Assembly: GCA_034190325.1 (NCBI GenBank) | Contig: JAXHST010000081.1 | Coordinates: forward strand, 1 to 61,537 | DNA: 61,537 nt | Direction: 5' to 3' | From: UBA287 sp034190325 | GTDB taxonomy: Archaea; Thermoplasmatota; UBA186; UBA287 | Shown: piece by piece, positions 52,157 through 61,280 of the stretch | Layout of the letters: every line of letters starts with the position of its first letter | Numbering within the stretch: the first letter of the stretch is position 1 | The notes under the pieces: generated by a model | Seen by the model: the letters and a program-made list of their open reading frames with translations, nothing else | Databases searched by the model: none | Told to the model about the DNA's origin: nothing | Program-made: the position numbers and the translations under genes

Positions 52157-53808
52157 GCGAGATATTCAAAGCTCCAGAATGGTCACTGAACAGGTCTCTA
52201 TTAAAATCCATGGGTAAAACGGATGAGGATCTCGATAAGCCTATAGTGGGCATAGCGAACTCATGGAATGAGATAGCACCGGGGCACTGTCCCCTAAGAG
52301 AAATAGCGCATATGGTGAAAAATGGCATAATTGCTTGTGGAGGGACACCCTTAGAGTTCGGGACAATAACAGTCTGTGACGGGATAGCACAGGGACATGA
52401 GGGAATGCGTTATTCTCTTGTCTCCAGAGAGATAATAGCAGCCAGCGTTGAAACAATGTATAGAGCACACAGACTTGATGGTCTGGTATTGCTTGCTTCC
52501 TGTGACAAAGCTGTGCCGGGGATGCTTATGGCTGCGGCAAGGGTGAATGCCCCCTCTATACTTGTTAACTCTGGTCCTATGCTCTCCGGGCATTTTGAGA
52601 AGTGCAATCCGTATGGTGGCTCTCTTGTTGATAGCTCTGCTGTTGAAGAGTGTTACGGTGCTTTTCTTGAAGGAAGGCTAACTGAAGAAGAATACAGAGA
52701 TCTTGAGAACAAAGCCTGTCCCTCTCCAGGCTCATGTGCCATGCTCGGTACAGCAAACACGATGTCCTTTGCCTCAGAGGCTATGGGCATGAGCCTTCCT
52801 GGCAGCTCAACAATTCCACCTACAGACGCTGAGAGGTTCAGGGTTTCCGAAGAAAGTGGCAGAGCCCTTATGGAAATGATCAGAAAAGGGATAAAGGCTA
52901 GGGATATAATGAACAAGCGGTCTATCGAAAACGCTATAAGAGTTGTCCTGGCTATAGGCGGCTCTACAAACTTTGTTCTTCACATCTTAGCTATAGCTAA
53001 AGAGGCAAATGTAGATCTCTCTTTAGCCGATATTGAAAAGCTATCAGATTCAACACCAACGATAGCCTCCATAATGCCCTCCAGCCCCTTTGGCTGTGCT
53101 GAATTTCATTATGCAGGTGGCATGAGGGCTGTGATGAAGGAGATGCAGGGTCTGCTGCATCTGGATGCTCTATGTGTTAATGGAAAAGCCATAGGGGAAA
53201 ACATTGCGGGTGCTGAAGTGAAGGATAGCAGGATCATAAAGAGTCTTAGAGAGCCTTTTAATAAAACCGGGGGGTTAACGGTGCTCAGGGGCAACATAGC
53301 GCCAAGGGGTGCTATAGCAAAGCCTTCAGCCATTCCAAAGGATCTGTTCTTTTTTGAAGGGAACGCAAAGGTGTTTGATGGCGAAAAAGAGGCAATAGAT
53401 GCCATAGCAAAAGAAAAAATAGAAGATGGAGATGTTGTTGTCATAAGATATGAAGGGCCAAAGGCATCCGGTATGCCCGAGATGTTCAAACCTATGAAGC
53501 TTATGAGAGGAAGGAACATAAGGGCTGCTCTCATAACTGATGGTCGCTTCTCAGGATCAAACAATGGGCTCTTCGTCGGGCATGTAAGCCCTGAAGCTAT
53601 GGAGAATGGGCCCATAGCCTTTGTGGAAGATGGAGATGCTATCATTATAGATCTCGAGAAAAAAAGGATAGATAATATGGCTAGCGATTTTGCTGAGAGA
53701 GCCAGGAGAGAAAGAAAAAGAGAGGATAAAAAGCCAAAAGACGGGGTTTTAGCGATCTACTCAAAGCTTGCGAGCTCAGCAGATAAGGGCGCAGTAATCG
53801 AGGGATAA
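52153..53808 (+). CDS. IlvD/Edd-family sugar-acid dehydratase (first copy)
   Basis: A 551-residue Fe-S dehydratase of the family containing dihydroxy-acid dehydratase, phosphogluconate dehydratase and sugar-acid dehydratases. Motifs: NSWNEIAPGHCPLREIA, DGIAQGHEGMRYSLVSRE, cluster cysteines in ASCDKAVPG and CPSPGSCAMLGTANT, IGGSTNFVLH, and YEGPKASGMPEMF with GRFSGSNNGL near the C terminus. Position in a uronate operon suggests it dehydrates an aldonic acid to a 2-keto-3-deoxy acid; a role in branched-chain amino acid synthesis is possible but less likely. It shares a near-identical 70-nt tract with the next gene. Confidence 0.88.
   Translation: MSEIFKAPEWSLNRSLLKSMGKTDEDLDKPIVGIANSWNEIAPGHCPLREIAHMVKNGIIACGGTPLEFGTITVCDGIAQGHEGMRYSLVSREIIAASVETMYRAHRLDGLVLLASCDKAVPGMLMAAARVNAPSILVNSGPMLSGHFEKCNPYGGSLVDSSAVEECYGAFLEGRLTEEEYRDLENKACPSPGSCAMLGTANTMSFASEAMGMSLPGSSTIPPTDAERFRVSEESGRALMEMIRKGIKARDIMNKRSIENAIRVVLAIGGSTNFVLHILAIAKEANVDLSLADIEKLSDSTPTIASIMPSSPFGCAEFHYAGGMRAVMKEMQGLLHLDALCVNGKAIGENIAGAEVKDSRIIKSLREPFNKTGGLTVLRGNIAPRGAIAKPSAIPKDLFFFEGNAKVFDGEKEAIDAIAKEKIEDGDVVVIRYEGPKASGMPEMFKPMKLMRGRNIRAALITDGRFSGSNNGLFVGHVSPEAMENGPIAFVEDGDAIIIDLEKKRIDNMASDFAERARRERKREDKKPKDGVLAIYSKLASSADKGAVIEG
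52375..52444 (+). repeat. Near-identical 70-nt tract in the dehydratase pair (copy 1)
   Basis: Seventy bases encoding the DGIAQGHEGMRYSLVSRE region differ at only two silent positions from 54035-54104, although the genes are strongly diverged elsewhere. Confidence 0.85.
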
Positions 53809-53809
53809 A

Positions 53810-55516
53810 ATGATGAAAAGCAGAACAGCAAGAAAAAAAGGGTACGAGATCGATCCGCTGCGCTATGCAATGGATTGGAGTGCAGAGGACTTAGGGAAGC
53901 CACAGATCCTTGTTGAAAGCACCTACGGGCAGAGCCACCCGGGCAGCTATCATCTCAAAGAGCTCGTTGAGGAGGTGGATAAGGGTATTTTCTCCAGGGG
54001 AATGAAGCCTGCAGACTTCTTTGCTACGGATATATGTGACGGGATAGCACAGGGACATGAGGGAATGCGTTATTCCCTTGTTTCCAGAGAGATAATAGCA
54101 GCCATGGTTGAGATACATGCGAAGGCTGAGGCTTTTGATGGGATTGTGTTTATAAGCTCCTGCGATAAAGCCATACCTGCGCATCTGATGGCTTTAGCCA
54201 GGCTAGATCTGCCCTCCATATTTGTGCCCGGGGGCTCGATGATAACTGGCATAGAGGACCTCACTTTGGAGCAGGTAGGTAAATACGCAACAATGCTTGA
54301 GAGGAAAGAGATGACCGAAGAAGAATATGATTTTTTATCTCTCAACTCATGCGCTAGCTGCGGTGCATGCCAGTTCATGGGAACAGCCAGCACCATGCAG
54401 TGCATGGCTGAAGCCCTGGGCTTGGCGCTTCCAGGGAGCGCCCTCATACCTGCAAGCTTGAGCCTGCTTGGGAAGAATGCAAGGATGTCCGGGGAAGAGA
54501 TGGCAATGCTTATAGAGAATGATCTCAGGCCTAAAGAGATACTCAGTGAGAAGAGCTTCATGAATGCAATAATGGTTCATGCTGCTACAGGGGGATCAAC
54601 AAATGCTCTTCTCCATCTTCCAGCTATAGCGCATGAGGCTGGTTTAAGGATAGATGGAGAGCTCTTCGATGAAATAAACAGAAAGATGCCTTATATAGCG
54701 AACATAAGGCCTAGTGGAAGTTATGCGACAGAGTATTTCTGGTATGCTGGTGGGGTGCCAGCGGTAATAAAAGAGCTGAAGGATAGGTTATATCTAGAAA
54801 CCATGACAGTAACAGGCAAAACCCTGGGAGAAAATCTCAAAACTTTAGAGGAAAAAGGTTATTTCAAAAAGGCTGATGGTTTTCTGGGAAAATTCAGGAT
54901 CGGTAGGAGAGAGATCATAAAAAGTTTGGAAAAACCTCTGAGAGAAGAGGGGGCAGTGGCTATTTTGAAGGGCAACATCGCTCCTGAAGGCTCTGTTGTC
55001 AAGCAATCAGCTGTGCATGAGCTCTTCTTTGAGGGCTATGCAAGGGTTTTTGATTGTGAAGAGGATGCGTACAGAGCTGTTCTGGACGGAAAAATAGAGG
55101 ATGGAAGTGTTATCGTTGTGAGATATGAAGGGCCAAAGGCATCTGGCATGCCTGAGATGTTCTACACCACAGAAGCTTTAGCTTCAACGCAGAGCAATGT
55201 AGCGCTCATAACTGATGGTCGCTTCTCAGGGGCAACAAGGGGCCCATGCGTAGGGCACATAAGCCCTGAGGCTATTGTTGGTGGACCCATAGCTTTTGTT
55301 GAAGATGGTGATGTCATCAGGATAGACATAAAAAACAGGAAGATAGATGTTGTCTCAGCTGAGAGTGTATCGGAAATGTTCAAAAAGAGGAGTGCTGAAG
55401 TTGAAAAAAAGATCAAAAGAGTTGAAAGGGATAGGAGAAAAGGTAAAAATGGTATTCTGCCCATCTACTCCAAACTGGCTGTATCGGCGATGAAGGGCGC
55501 CTACATGGAGGTGTAA
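53810..55516 (+). CDS. IlvD/Edd-family sugar-acid dehydratase (second, divergent copy)
   Basis: A 568-residue paralogue of the previous gene, separated from it by one base. It keeps DGIAQGHEGMRYSLVSRE, SSCDKAIPAH, TGGSTNALLHL and YEGPKASGMPEMF. The third-ligand region is CASCGACQFMGTAST instead of CPxxGxC, and the N-terminal site reads ESTYGQSHPGSYHLKEL with no cysteine, so the cluster environment and substrate pocket must differ. It also carries an extra segment of about 20 residues near 345-365 (LEEKGYFKKADGFLGKFRIG). Sugar-acid dehydratase activity is likely; the exact aldonate is not readable. Confidence 0.86.
   Translation: MMKSRTARKKGYEIDPLRYAMDWSAEDLGKPQILVESTYGQSHPGSYHLKELVEEVDKGIFSRGMKPADFFATDICDGIAQGHEGMRYSLVSREIIAAMVEIHAKAEAFDGIVFISSCDKAIPAHLMALARLDLPSIFVPGGSMITGIEDLTLEQVGKYATMLERKEMTEEEYDFLSLNSCASCGACQFMGTASTMQCMAEALGLALPGSALIPASLSLLGKNARMSGEEMAMLIENDLRPKEILSEKSFMNAIMVHAATGGSTNALLHLPAIAHEAGLRIDGELFDEINRKMPYIANIRPSGSYATEYFWYAGGVPAVIKELKDRLYLETMTVTGKTLGENLKTLEEKGYFKKADGFLGKFRIGRREIIKSLEKPLREEGAVAILKGNIAPEGSVVKQSAVHELFFEGYARVFDCEEDAYRAVLDGKIEDGSVIVVRYEGPKASGMPEMFYTTEALASTQSNVALITDGRFSGATRGPCVGHISPEAIVGGPIAFVEDGDVIRIDIKNRKIDVVSAESVSEMFKKRSAEVEKKIKRVERDRRKGKNGILPIYSKLAVSAMKGAYMEV
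54035..54104 (+). repeat. Near-identical 70-nt tract in the dehydratase pair (copy 2)
   Basis: This is the second copy of the tract at 52375-52444, 1660 bp downstream. A shorter tract of 26 identical bases around the TDGRFSG codons is also shared near 53531 and 55206. Confidence 0.85.
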
Positions 55517-55517
55517 A

Positions 55518-56831
55518 ATGCTTCAGTTAGCTCTTGCTGCTATAGGCGGTGTAGTGCTTCTGCTATTCCTTGTTATGGTGCTAAAGCTGCATGCCTTCCT
55601 GGCTATAATGATATCCGCAATGGTGACAGGAATATTATCTGGTATGGATCCTTCAAGTGTCCTAAGCAGCATAGAAGAAGGCATGGGCAGCACTCTGGGT
55701 TTTGTTGCAGTTGTGGTTGGTTTAGGGACCATGTTTGGCAAAATGCTGGAGATCTCAGGAGGGACTGATGTGCTTGCAGATACGCTCTTAAAAAGGTTTG
55801 GTGAGAGATCCCAGTGGGCTCTGAGCATAACAGGCTTTCTTGTCGCCATACCAGTCTTTCTGGATGTGGGCTTCGTCATTCTTGTGCCTATTATCTATAG
55901 TCTCAGTGAAAAGAGCAAGAAGTCCCTGCTCTATTACGCAATACCTTTACTTGCAGGGCTTGCGGTTACCCATGCGATGGTCCCCCCTACCCCGGGACCA
56001 ACAGCCATAGCTGATATCCTGCATGCAGACCTTGGCATGGTCACTCTATTTGGAATAATCATAGGCTTACCGACGATGGCAATAGCAGGCCCTCTGTTCG
56101 GCAGGTATATAGGAAAGAGAATAGACGCAAGGGTGCCTGAGGCTATGAGAGTTGAAAGGACAATGAGAGAAGAGACGCCGAGCTTTTCTATTGTTCTTGG
56201 AGCTATTCTGCTGCCAATAGTGCTTATGGTTCTTAACTCTACGTGCTCCATTTATTTAGAGGGGGCAGCGAAGAGCCTCCTCGGGTTTATAGGACATCCA
56301 TTTTCAGCGCTCACCATCGCTACAGTTCTATCTCTGATCCTTTTCAGAAAAGGTTTTACCGGAAAAGAGCTTCGATCGATAGCAACATCCGCTCTGGCAC
56401 CAGCAGGTATAATAATTCTTGTTACCGGGGCAGGAGGAGCCTTCAAGCAGGTGCTTATAGATAGCGGCATTGGAGATGCAATAGCTCAGTCGATGGGCAC
56501 TTCTGTTTTACCTCCGCTTGTTATAGCATTTTTCATTGCGTGCGCTATGCGTCTTGCTCAGGGCTCCGCAACGGTAGCGATGATAACCTCAGCGGGAATT
56601 GTGGCTCCCCTCACAACAGCTCTAAGTCAGCCACAGCTTGCCCTTTTGGTGATCTCAATAGCCTCGGGAGCTACTATTTTCTCGCACGTGAATGATAGTG
56701 GTTTCTGGCTGGTTAATCAGTATCTAGGGCTCAGTGAGGTGGATACGATAAGATCGTGGAGCATAATGGAAACGATAATAGCGTTGTGCGGTTTTTCGCT
56801 TGCGCTGGTTATCAGTCTTGTTGTGGGGTAA
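55518..56831 (+). CDS. GntP-family gluconate/sugar-acid permease
   Basis: A 437-residue transporter with about 12-14 membrane helices and the GntP features: FVAVVVGLGTMFGKMLEISGG, the MVPPTPGPTAIADIL loop near 155-170, AMRLAQGSATVAMITSAGI, and SHVNDSGFWLVNQYLGLS near the C terminus. GntP proteins bring in gluconate, idonate, fructuronate or related acids with protons. The ATG lies one base after the dehydratase stop. It supplies substrate for the dehydratases and the kinase of this operon. Confidence 0.93.
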   Translation: MLQLALAAIGGVVLLLFLVMVLKLHAFLAIMISAMVTGILSGMDPSSVLSSIEEGMGSTLGFVAVVVGLGTMFGKMLEISGGTDVLADTLLKRFGERSQWALSITGFLVAIPVFLDVGFVILVPIIYSLSEKSKKSLLYYAIPLLAGLAVTHAMVPPTPGPTAIADILHADLGMVTLFGIIIGLPTMAIAGPLFGRYIGKRIDARVPEAMRVERTMREETPSFSIVLGAILLPIVLMVLNSTCSIYLEGAAKSLLGFIGHPFSALTIATVLSLILFRKGFTGKELRSIATSALAPAGIIILVTGAGGAFKQVLIDSGIGDAIAQSMGTSVLPPLVIAFFIACAMRLAQGSATVAMITSAGIVAPLTTALSQPQLALLVISIASGATIFSHVNDSGFWLVNQYLGLSEVDTIRSWSIMETIIALCGFSLALVISLVVG

Positions 56832-56850
56832 AGGGTAAAAGGTGATAGAG

Positions 56851-57810
56851 ATGCAAAGAGAAAATCAAAGAAGAAAAATGAGGGCAGTAACATTTGGAGA
56901 GACAATGATAAGGCTTTCAACAGAGGAAAATGAGAGGTTTGAGCAGGCAAAAAAGCTTGAGTTAAGCCTTGCTGGAGCTGAGTCAAACTTCGCGATAGCA
57001 TTCGCAAAGCTCGGGGGCATAAGCTCTTTTGCCTCAGTTTTTCCAGATAATCCTCTGGGTCTCTGGTCTCTCGATGAGATAAGGAAGCACGGTGTTGACG
57101 TTTCCGATATTCTGCTAACTGAAGGAAGAATGGGCCTTTACTTTGTGGAGCAGGGCAAAAAGCCCAGAACGACAAAGGTAGTATACGATAGGAAAAACTC
57201 GGCTTTTGCTATGGCAAAAGAGTTCAGAATAAACATAGAAGCATGTGACCTTGTGCATACCACAGGCATAACCCTCGCTCTGAGTGAGAAAGCCAGGGAA
57301 GAAGCATATGGGCTATTCAGAAGAGCAAAAGAAAAGGGGATAAAGAGATCATTCGACGTGAACTACAGAGAGAAGTTATGGGATGCTGAGGAAGCTTTTA
57401 AGGCTATAGAGCCCATGCTTGATAATGTGGATATCCTCTTCTCTACGATAGATGACGTGAGGAAGGTTTTTGGAATTGATAGAGAATCCTGCGCTGAAGA
57501 GCTTTATGCAAGATATGGTATACCTGATATAGTAATCACTCTTGGGAAGGATGGAGCGCTCTGCCTGAAGGACGGAGAGCTGCTTAAAGAGGGGGGCTAT
57601 GAGATAGAAACAGTTGACAGGATCGGTGCCGGAGATGCATTTGATGCAGCCTTTGCCCTTCTTTCGCTTGAAGAAAAAGACGCTGGCAAAGCTTTGAGGT
57701 ATGCTGTTGCTTCTGCGGCGCTTGCACACACGATAAAAGGGGATATATTCTATGCTCGCAGAGAAGAGATCGAAGAGATGCTCGGGTTAAGAAGGGGAGT
57801 TTTCCGATAG
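56851..57810 (+). CDS. kdgK: 2-keto-3-deoxygluconate kinase, PfkB family
   Basis: A 319-residue ribokinase-fold enzyme that phosphorylates KDG to KDPG. The KdgK-like N terminus RAVTFGETMIRLS is followed by AGAESNFAIAFAKLGG. The ATP/anion hole reads DRIGAGDAFDAAF with the catalytic Asp near residue 255, preceded by VITLGKDGAL. Start: AAAGGTGA lies 5 nt before the ATG at 56851; an ATG at 56878 would begin exactly at the family N terminus and is possible. It closes the operon that makes KDPG from mannonate or aldonates, with the aldolase at the other end. Confidence 0.9.
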   Translation: MQRENQRRKMRAVTFGETMIRLSTEENERFEQAKKLELSLAGAESNFAIAFAKLGGISSFASVFPDNPLGLWSLDEIRKHGVDVSDILLTEGRMGLYFVEQGKKPRTTKVVYDRKNSAFAMAKEFRINIEACDLVHTTGITLALSEKAREEAYGLFRRAKEKGIKRSFDVNYREKLWDAEEAFKAIEPMLDNVDILFSTIDDVRKVFGIDRESCAEELYARYGIPDIVITLGKDGALCLKDGELLKEGGYEIETVDRIGAGDAFDAAFALLSLEEKDAGKALRYAVASAALAHTIKGDIFYARREEIEEMLGLRRGVFR

Positions 57811-57849
57811 AAGCTTGCAAACGGCAACATATATAAGAGGAGTAGAGAG

Positions 57850-58554
57850 CTACATGCGGTTCGCTGCATAAACAAGGGCTACGCCCACAAACAGCAGCGC
57901 CCTTCTCAACGTTATGGTCGGCGGGAAGAGAAGAACATCTGAGAAGAAAGCAAAGTAGCTGATCACAAAGAAGCCTGAGGCTAAAACAAGACTCTTCTTT
58001 CTCTCCTTACCCCTGGCATGCGATAAGGAGTATAAAAGAAATATTAACCCTGGAGCAAGACTCAGAAAGGAGATCAGATAGCATGCTATGGACCACTCCA
58101 GACTCGGATTTACCTCTGCAATGCGCATTCCATATTCTTCATAGACTATGGAAGTGTGAGGGAAGAGATAATAGAGTACCATAAAGACAACAAAAACAAG
58201 GAGATCTAAGACCTGGAACACTCTTTTTCCAGCAGGCTGAAGGATCTCAAGAGCGAAGAGAACCCCAAAAACAGGCACCAGCGCAACAGATGCCCATGTT
58301 ATTGCCTGTCTGAGGTCTTCACCAAGTTCTCCGTAGAGTGCTCCTCCAGTAAGCTCAAAGTGTATATCATAGACATCTATAACAAATTCTGTGATATAAC
58401 TGAGAAAGAAGAAAAAGAACATAAGGGCAAGAAAAAGCTGGGGATTTAGCTCTTCATTTTTATATCTCTGAAAGATCCTTACAGAAACGAAAAGGGAAAG
58501 CAGAGTAAGACAAAGGGTAAGACCAGACTCTATCAGGAGAGCAGTAGTAACCAT
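57850..58554 (-). CDS. Seven-helix membrane protein of unknown function
   Basis: A 234-residue protein with seven predicted membrane helices, starting with a hydrophobic segment at residues 5-25 and with short loops throughout; one longer external loop (VYDIHFELTGGALYGELGE) follows helix 2. It contains no transport or enzymatic motif I recognise, and the helix spacing only loosely recalls small heptahelical sensor domains. It is a single gene converging on kdgK, with no clear partner. A T-rich region follows its start on the upstream side. Confidence 0.7.
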   Translation of the reverse strand: MVTTALLIESGLTLCLTLLSLFVSVRIFQRYKNEELNPQLFLALMFFFFFLSYITEFVIDVYDIHFELTGGALYGELGEDLRQAITWASVALVPVFGVLFALEILQPAGKRVFQVLDLLVFVVFMVLYYLFPHTSIVYEEYGMRIAEVNPSLEWSIACYLISFLSLAPGLIFLLYSLSHARGKERKKSLVLASGFFVISYFAFFSDVLLFPPTITLRRALLFVGVALVYAANRM

Positions 58555-58638
58555 AAATACTCTTATGGCGCGTGCCCTTTATTAAATTTTCTTCCGTATT
58601 GCTTAGGGCAAGGTGATTTATCGGAGAGTTTTGTTATC

Positions 58639-58990
58639 TCACACGTTTCTCTTACTTGCTATGCTTTCCTCAATAGTTGCTAATTGAACTGCTGGCCCAC
58701 TTCGCAGAGCTCCCGTTGCATAGAAGTTCCCTATTGTGGCTATAGCATTTGCTCCAAGCAAAGTACCCATTGAGAGCATTCTCTCCTCATCGCTTCATCA
58801 CTCCTTAGCTGACAGCCCTCTATCCTTTTACTTTGCCCTCTCTGTGCCATACTTCTATGTCCCCATCTTCGGAAATACATTTTACTTATCTCAATTTCAT
58901 TCCAGTTCAGGTTGTTTGTCGCATAAAAATTGAAGTTGCTGTTTAGAGAGAAGAACTCTTATTTTTGGATAAATCTGTTGAGATTTGATT
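58639..58990 (-). pseudogene. Decayed DDE-type transposase, C-terminal part
   Basis: Three minus-strand frames joined in order give the C-terminal third of an IS4-like transposase. KIRVLLSKQ lies near 58960. NFYATNNLNWNEIEISK, then YFRRWG and GCQLRSDEAMRREC lie at about 58785-58940 (the strand before the catalytic Glu region and the RW motif). ALRSGPAVQLATIEESI ends at a stop at 58639. Stops and frameshifts separate them, the upstream catalytic part is missing, and I see no terminal inverted repeats. The remaining DNA between 58555 and 59217 holds only short frames with no resemblance to known genes. Confidence 0.55.
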
Positions 58991-59217
58991 GATCTGTGTG
59001 GTATACAAACAATCATATGTGCAGTGCTTATCTGCGATTGCAACTCATTAACCTTTTTGTAGCATCTGTCTCTTCTTTCTCTGTGAATAAATGCTCAAGA
59101 TCTTTGCCCATATACATATTTTGGAAATAACGTCCCAGGTGTATCTGAAGTCCAAAAGGATTTGGGCGGAGTACCGAAGATACGAAGCCAGATACGCTCT
59201 GTTAGCCGAAGTATGCA

Positions 59218-61116
59218 TTAAATCAATCTCGACAGAAATTCTAAAGTTTCTTTATCTTCGCAGTATATATAAGTTCCGCTTATTCCTCTTGTCAGAAAGA
59301 TTCTATATCTATTCTTCAAAAGGGACAGCGATAGTTCTCTTGCGTCATTATCCCCCTTTTTTCCCGTTTTAATGAGATCTTTTAAACTGATGGGTCTCCC
59401 TATGATATCCTCGCAGTTATCGCCAAGCGCCCAGGAATTATTGCGCATAACAAAATCCCTTCCCCAGATAATCCCTGCATAATCCAGCTCAAATCCTTGA
59501 CATCCATAAATTGAAGCGCACGTATCCAGTTCGTTTGATCTGCCCTGCATCCAAAAGGGGACATATTCCTTTCTTGGGTCCATCAACCAGTAAATTTTTG
59601 ATCCAAAATCTTTGTATAACTCAAACTTACTGTAAAGGGGATAACCAACTCTGAGATTTTTTATACCTCTAGGGTTATGAAGGTCGCCTGGCGATTCGGT
59701 AAATGAAGCTATGAGCCCAACTTTCAATTCTGGTTTCGTTTTGTGTTTCATTTTAAGCGCATTTATTAATTCTGCCAGTGATGAAAACACTCTAAATTCA
59801 TAGTTCCAACCAGGATCTTTAGAGTTTCTCACATTATCTGGGCTTGAGAGAATTGTTTCAATCCACTGATGATACTGCTCTCCTCCTTGCACCCTATAAA
59901 AACCGTTTAGATATCGTTTTTTTATGTTTAACCCGAGAGCGTCTGCCTCACGCTCGAAATTGCTGGTTTTTCCCTCCTCCTCAGCATTTAATATCTGACC
60001 TTCGTCGTAGAAGAAAACGGTCATTGGCGCGCGTTGCATAGCGATCTTCATGTTATCTCTTTTCATTCTCTGAGCTTCATCATAGATAGCAATGTCGAAT
60101 TTTGGACTGTTTGGATTGCCCTCAGCAAGACCCGGGTTTTGTGGCCTTCCGGTTGAATAAAATTTTATTACAGAGCTCATTTCTCCCGCTGCATCAAAGA
60201 CCTCTCTTATCGTATTGATCAATCTGTTGTTTCTGTATCCAAGTACTGAGCTTTTACCTCTAGATAGAGAATTTAGTAGAATATGTATAGCCAACAAGGA
60301 TTTCCCGGATCCCGGGGCTCCTTGTATAAGATAAACATTCTTATTTCCTGCCGCTAAGTCCTCCAATATTTCATTAGTTAATCCTAATTGTTCGTTGGAC
60401 AAACCGAACCCAGAATCGGCTAATGCCTGAAATGCCCCATTTTTCAATTCATCATAGTGCGTCCTTATTGCATCGAATAGGTGCTTTGATTGCACGTACT
60501 TCCCGTCAACGAATTTCGAGACCACGTCGCGGGGTAGCTCATTTTTATCAAAAGTTTCTCTTAATGATTCACGAAATTCTTCATCCCAATCCTTAAAAAA
60601 TCCTTTCACTTCATTAAAATCGATGTTTTTGTCTATTGAAGAGATGTTGTACATATATACACATCCTTCGATATCAAAATTCTCAGAAGCGGAGTGAGAG
60701 AATTTTATCTTTCCCACATAATTTCTAACCTGGTATTCAGGATGTGCGCTCTTTCCGATATCAGATTCTACAAAATTGGATTCGACTTCATCCGCTTTAT
60801 TCCAACCCTTGAGTTCAATTATCAAAGCTTGCGGTTTACCATTTTTTCCGTAGCCCAATAAAATAACATCGCATCTTTCACCACTAAAAGGTAGCCTATA
60901 CTCCAGGAGGATCTGCAAATTTTCAAAATAAGTGTCAGATAGAATGTCTGCCATGGCCTTTAGGGATGACCGCCACGCTCGCACCTGTTCGATCCCCGGC
61001 GATTCTCCACAACTTTCCAGAAAATTATTTTTTAATTCTTTTATAAAATTATCCAGATTTCGTTCTACCATGCCTACAAACGCTTTGACACTCGATTGCC
61101 AGATCGCGTTTACCAT
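59218..61116 (-). CDS. Nuclease-helicase fusion: PD-(D/E)XK-like N terminus with DUF2075 ATPase
   Basis: A 632-residue protein. Residues 1-200 contain a likely PD-(D/E)XK nuclease core (ERCDVILLGYGKNG, then ALIIELKGW, giving Asp and Glu-x-Lys). From about 220 it is a superfamily 1-like DUF2075 ATPase, with Walker A IQGAPGSGKSLL near 270, Walker B IAIYDEAQR near 340, YRVQGGEQYHQW, SIYGCQGFELDYAG, and LLKNRYRIFLTRGISGTYIY at the end. Such proteins occur beside restriction and defence genes. The ATG at 61116 is chosen because IWQSSVKAFV just after it belongs to the family N terminus. Codon use is more A/T-rich than upstream genes, suggesting transfer. Confidence 0.82.
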   Translation of the reverse strand: MVNAIWQSSVKAFVGMVERNLDNFIKELKNNFLESCGESPGIEQVRAWRSSLKAMADILSDTYFENLQILLEYRLPFSGERCDVILLGYGKNGKPQALIIELKGWNKADEVESNFVESDIGKSAHPEYQVRNYVGKIKFSHSASENFDIEGCVYMYNISSIDKNIDFNEVKGFFKDWDEEFRESLRETFDKNELPRDVVSKFVDGKYVQSKHLFDAIRTHYDELKNGAFQALADSGFGLSNEQLGLTNEILEDLAAGNKNVYLIQGAPGSGKSLLAIHILLNSLSRGKSSVLGYRNNRLINTIREVFDAAGEMSSVIKFYSTGRPQNPGLAEGNPNSPKFDIAIYDEAQRMKRDNMKIAMQRAPMTVFFYDEGQILNAEEEGKTSNFEREADALGLNIKKRYLNGFYRVQGGEQYHQWIETILSSPDNVRNSKDPGWNYEFRVFSSLAELINALKMKHKTKPELKVGLIASFTESPGDLHNPRGIKNLRVGYPLYSKFELYKDFGSKIYWLMDPRKEYVPFWMQGRSNELDTCASIYGCQGFELDYAGIIWGRDFVMRNNSWALGDNCEDIIGRPISLKDLIKTGKKGDNDARELSLSLLKNRYRIFLTRGISGTYIYCEDKETLEFLSRLI

Positions 61117-61280
61117 TATTGTAGATAACGCTAGTGAATATAAAGTTTTTCTGGAGCGAAGTGGAAGAAAAATTTGGGGGAGGGGCGAGCCGAGCAATTT
61201 CCTCTTTATCCTTTGTTAAGCGGGGGGCAAAATCTTTGATTTTGAAGCGCAGCGTCCCCGTAGTGTTTTTATTTTTGCCG

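Noticed and set aside
52241..54184. Antisense frames of 70-100 codons shared by both dehydratase genes
   Set aside because: Their similarity follows from the near-identical sense-strand tract; composition (many His, Cys, Leu) is that of shadow frames.
59091..59372. Plus-strand frame of about 93 codons across the end of the nuclease-helicase gene
   Set aside because: Its second half is antisense to the conserved C terminus of that gene and its first half lacks a promoter or any family likeness.
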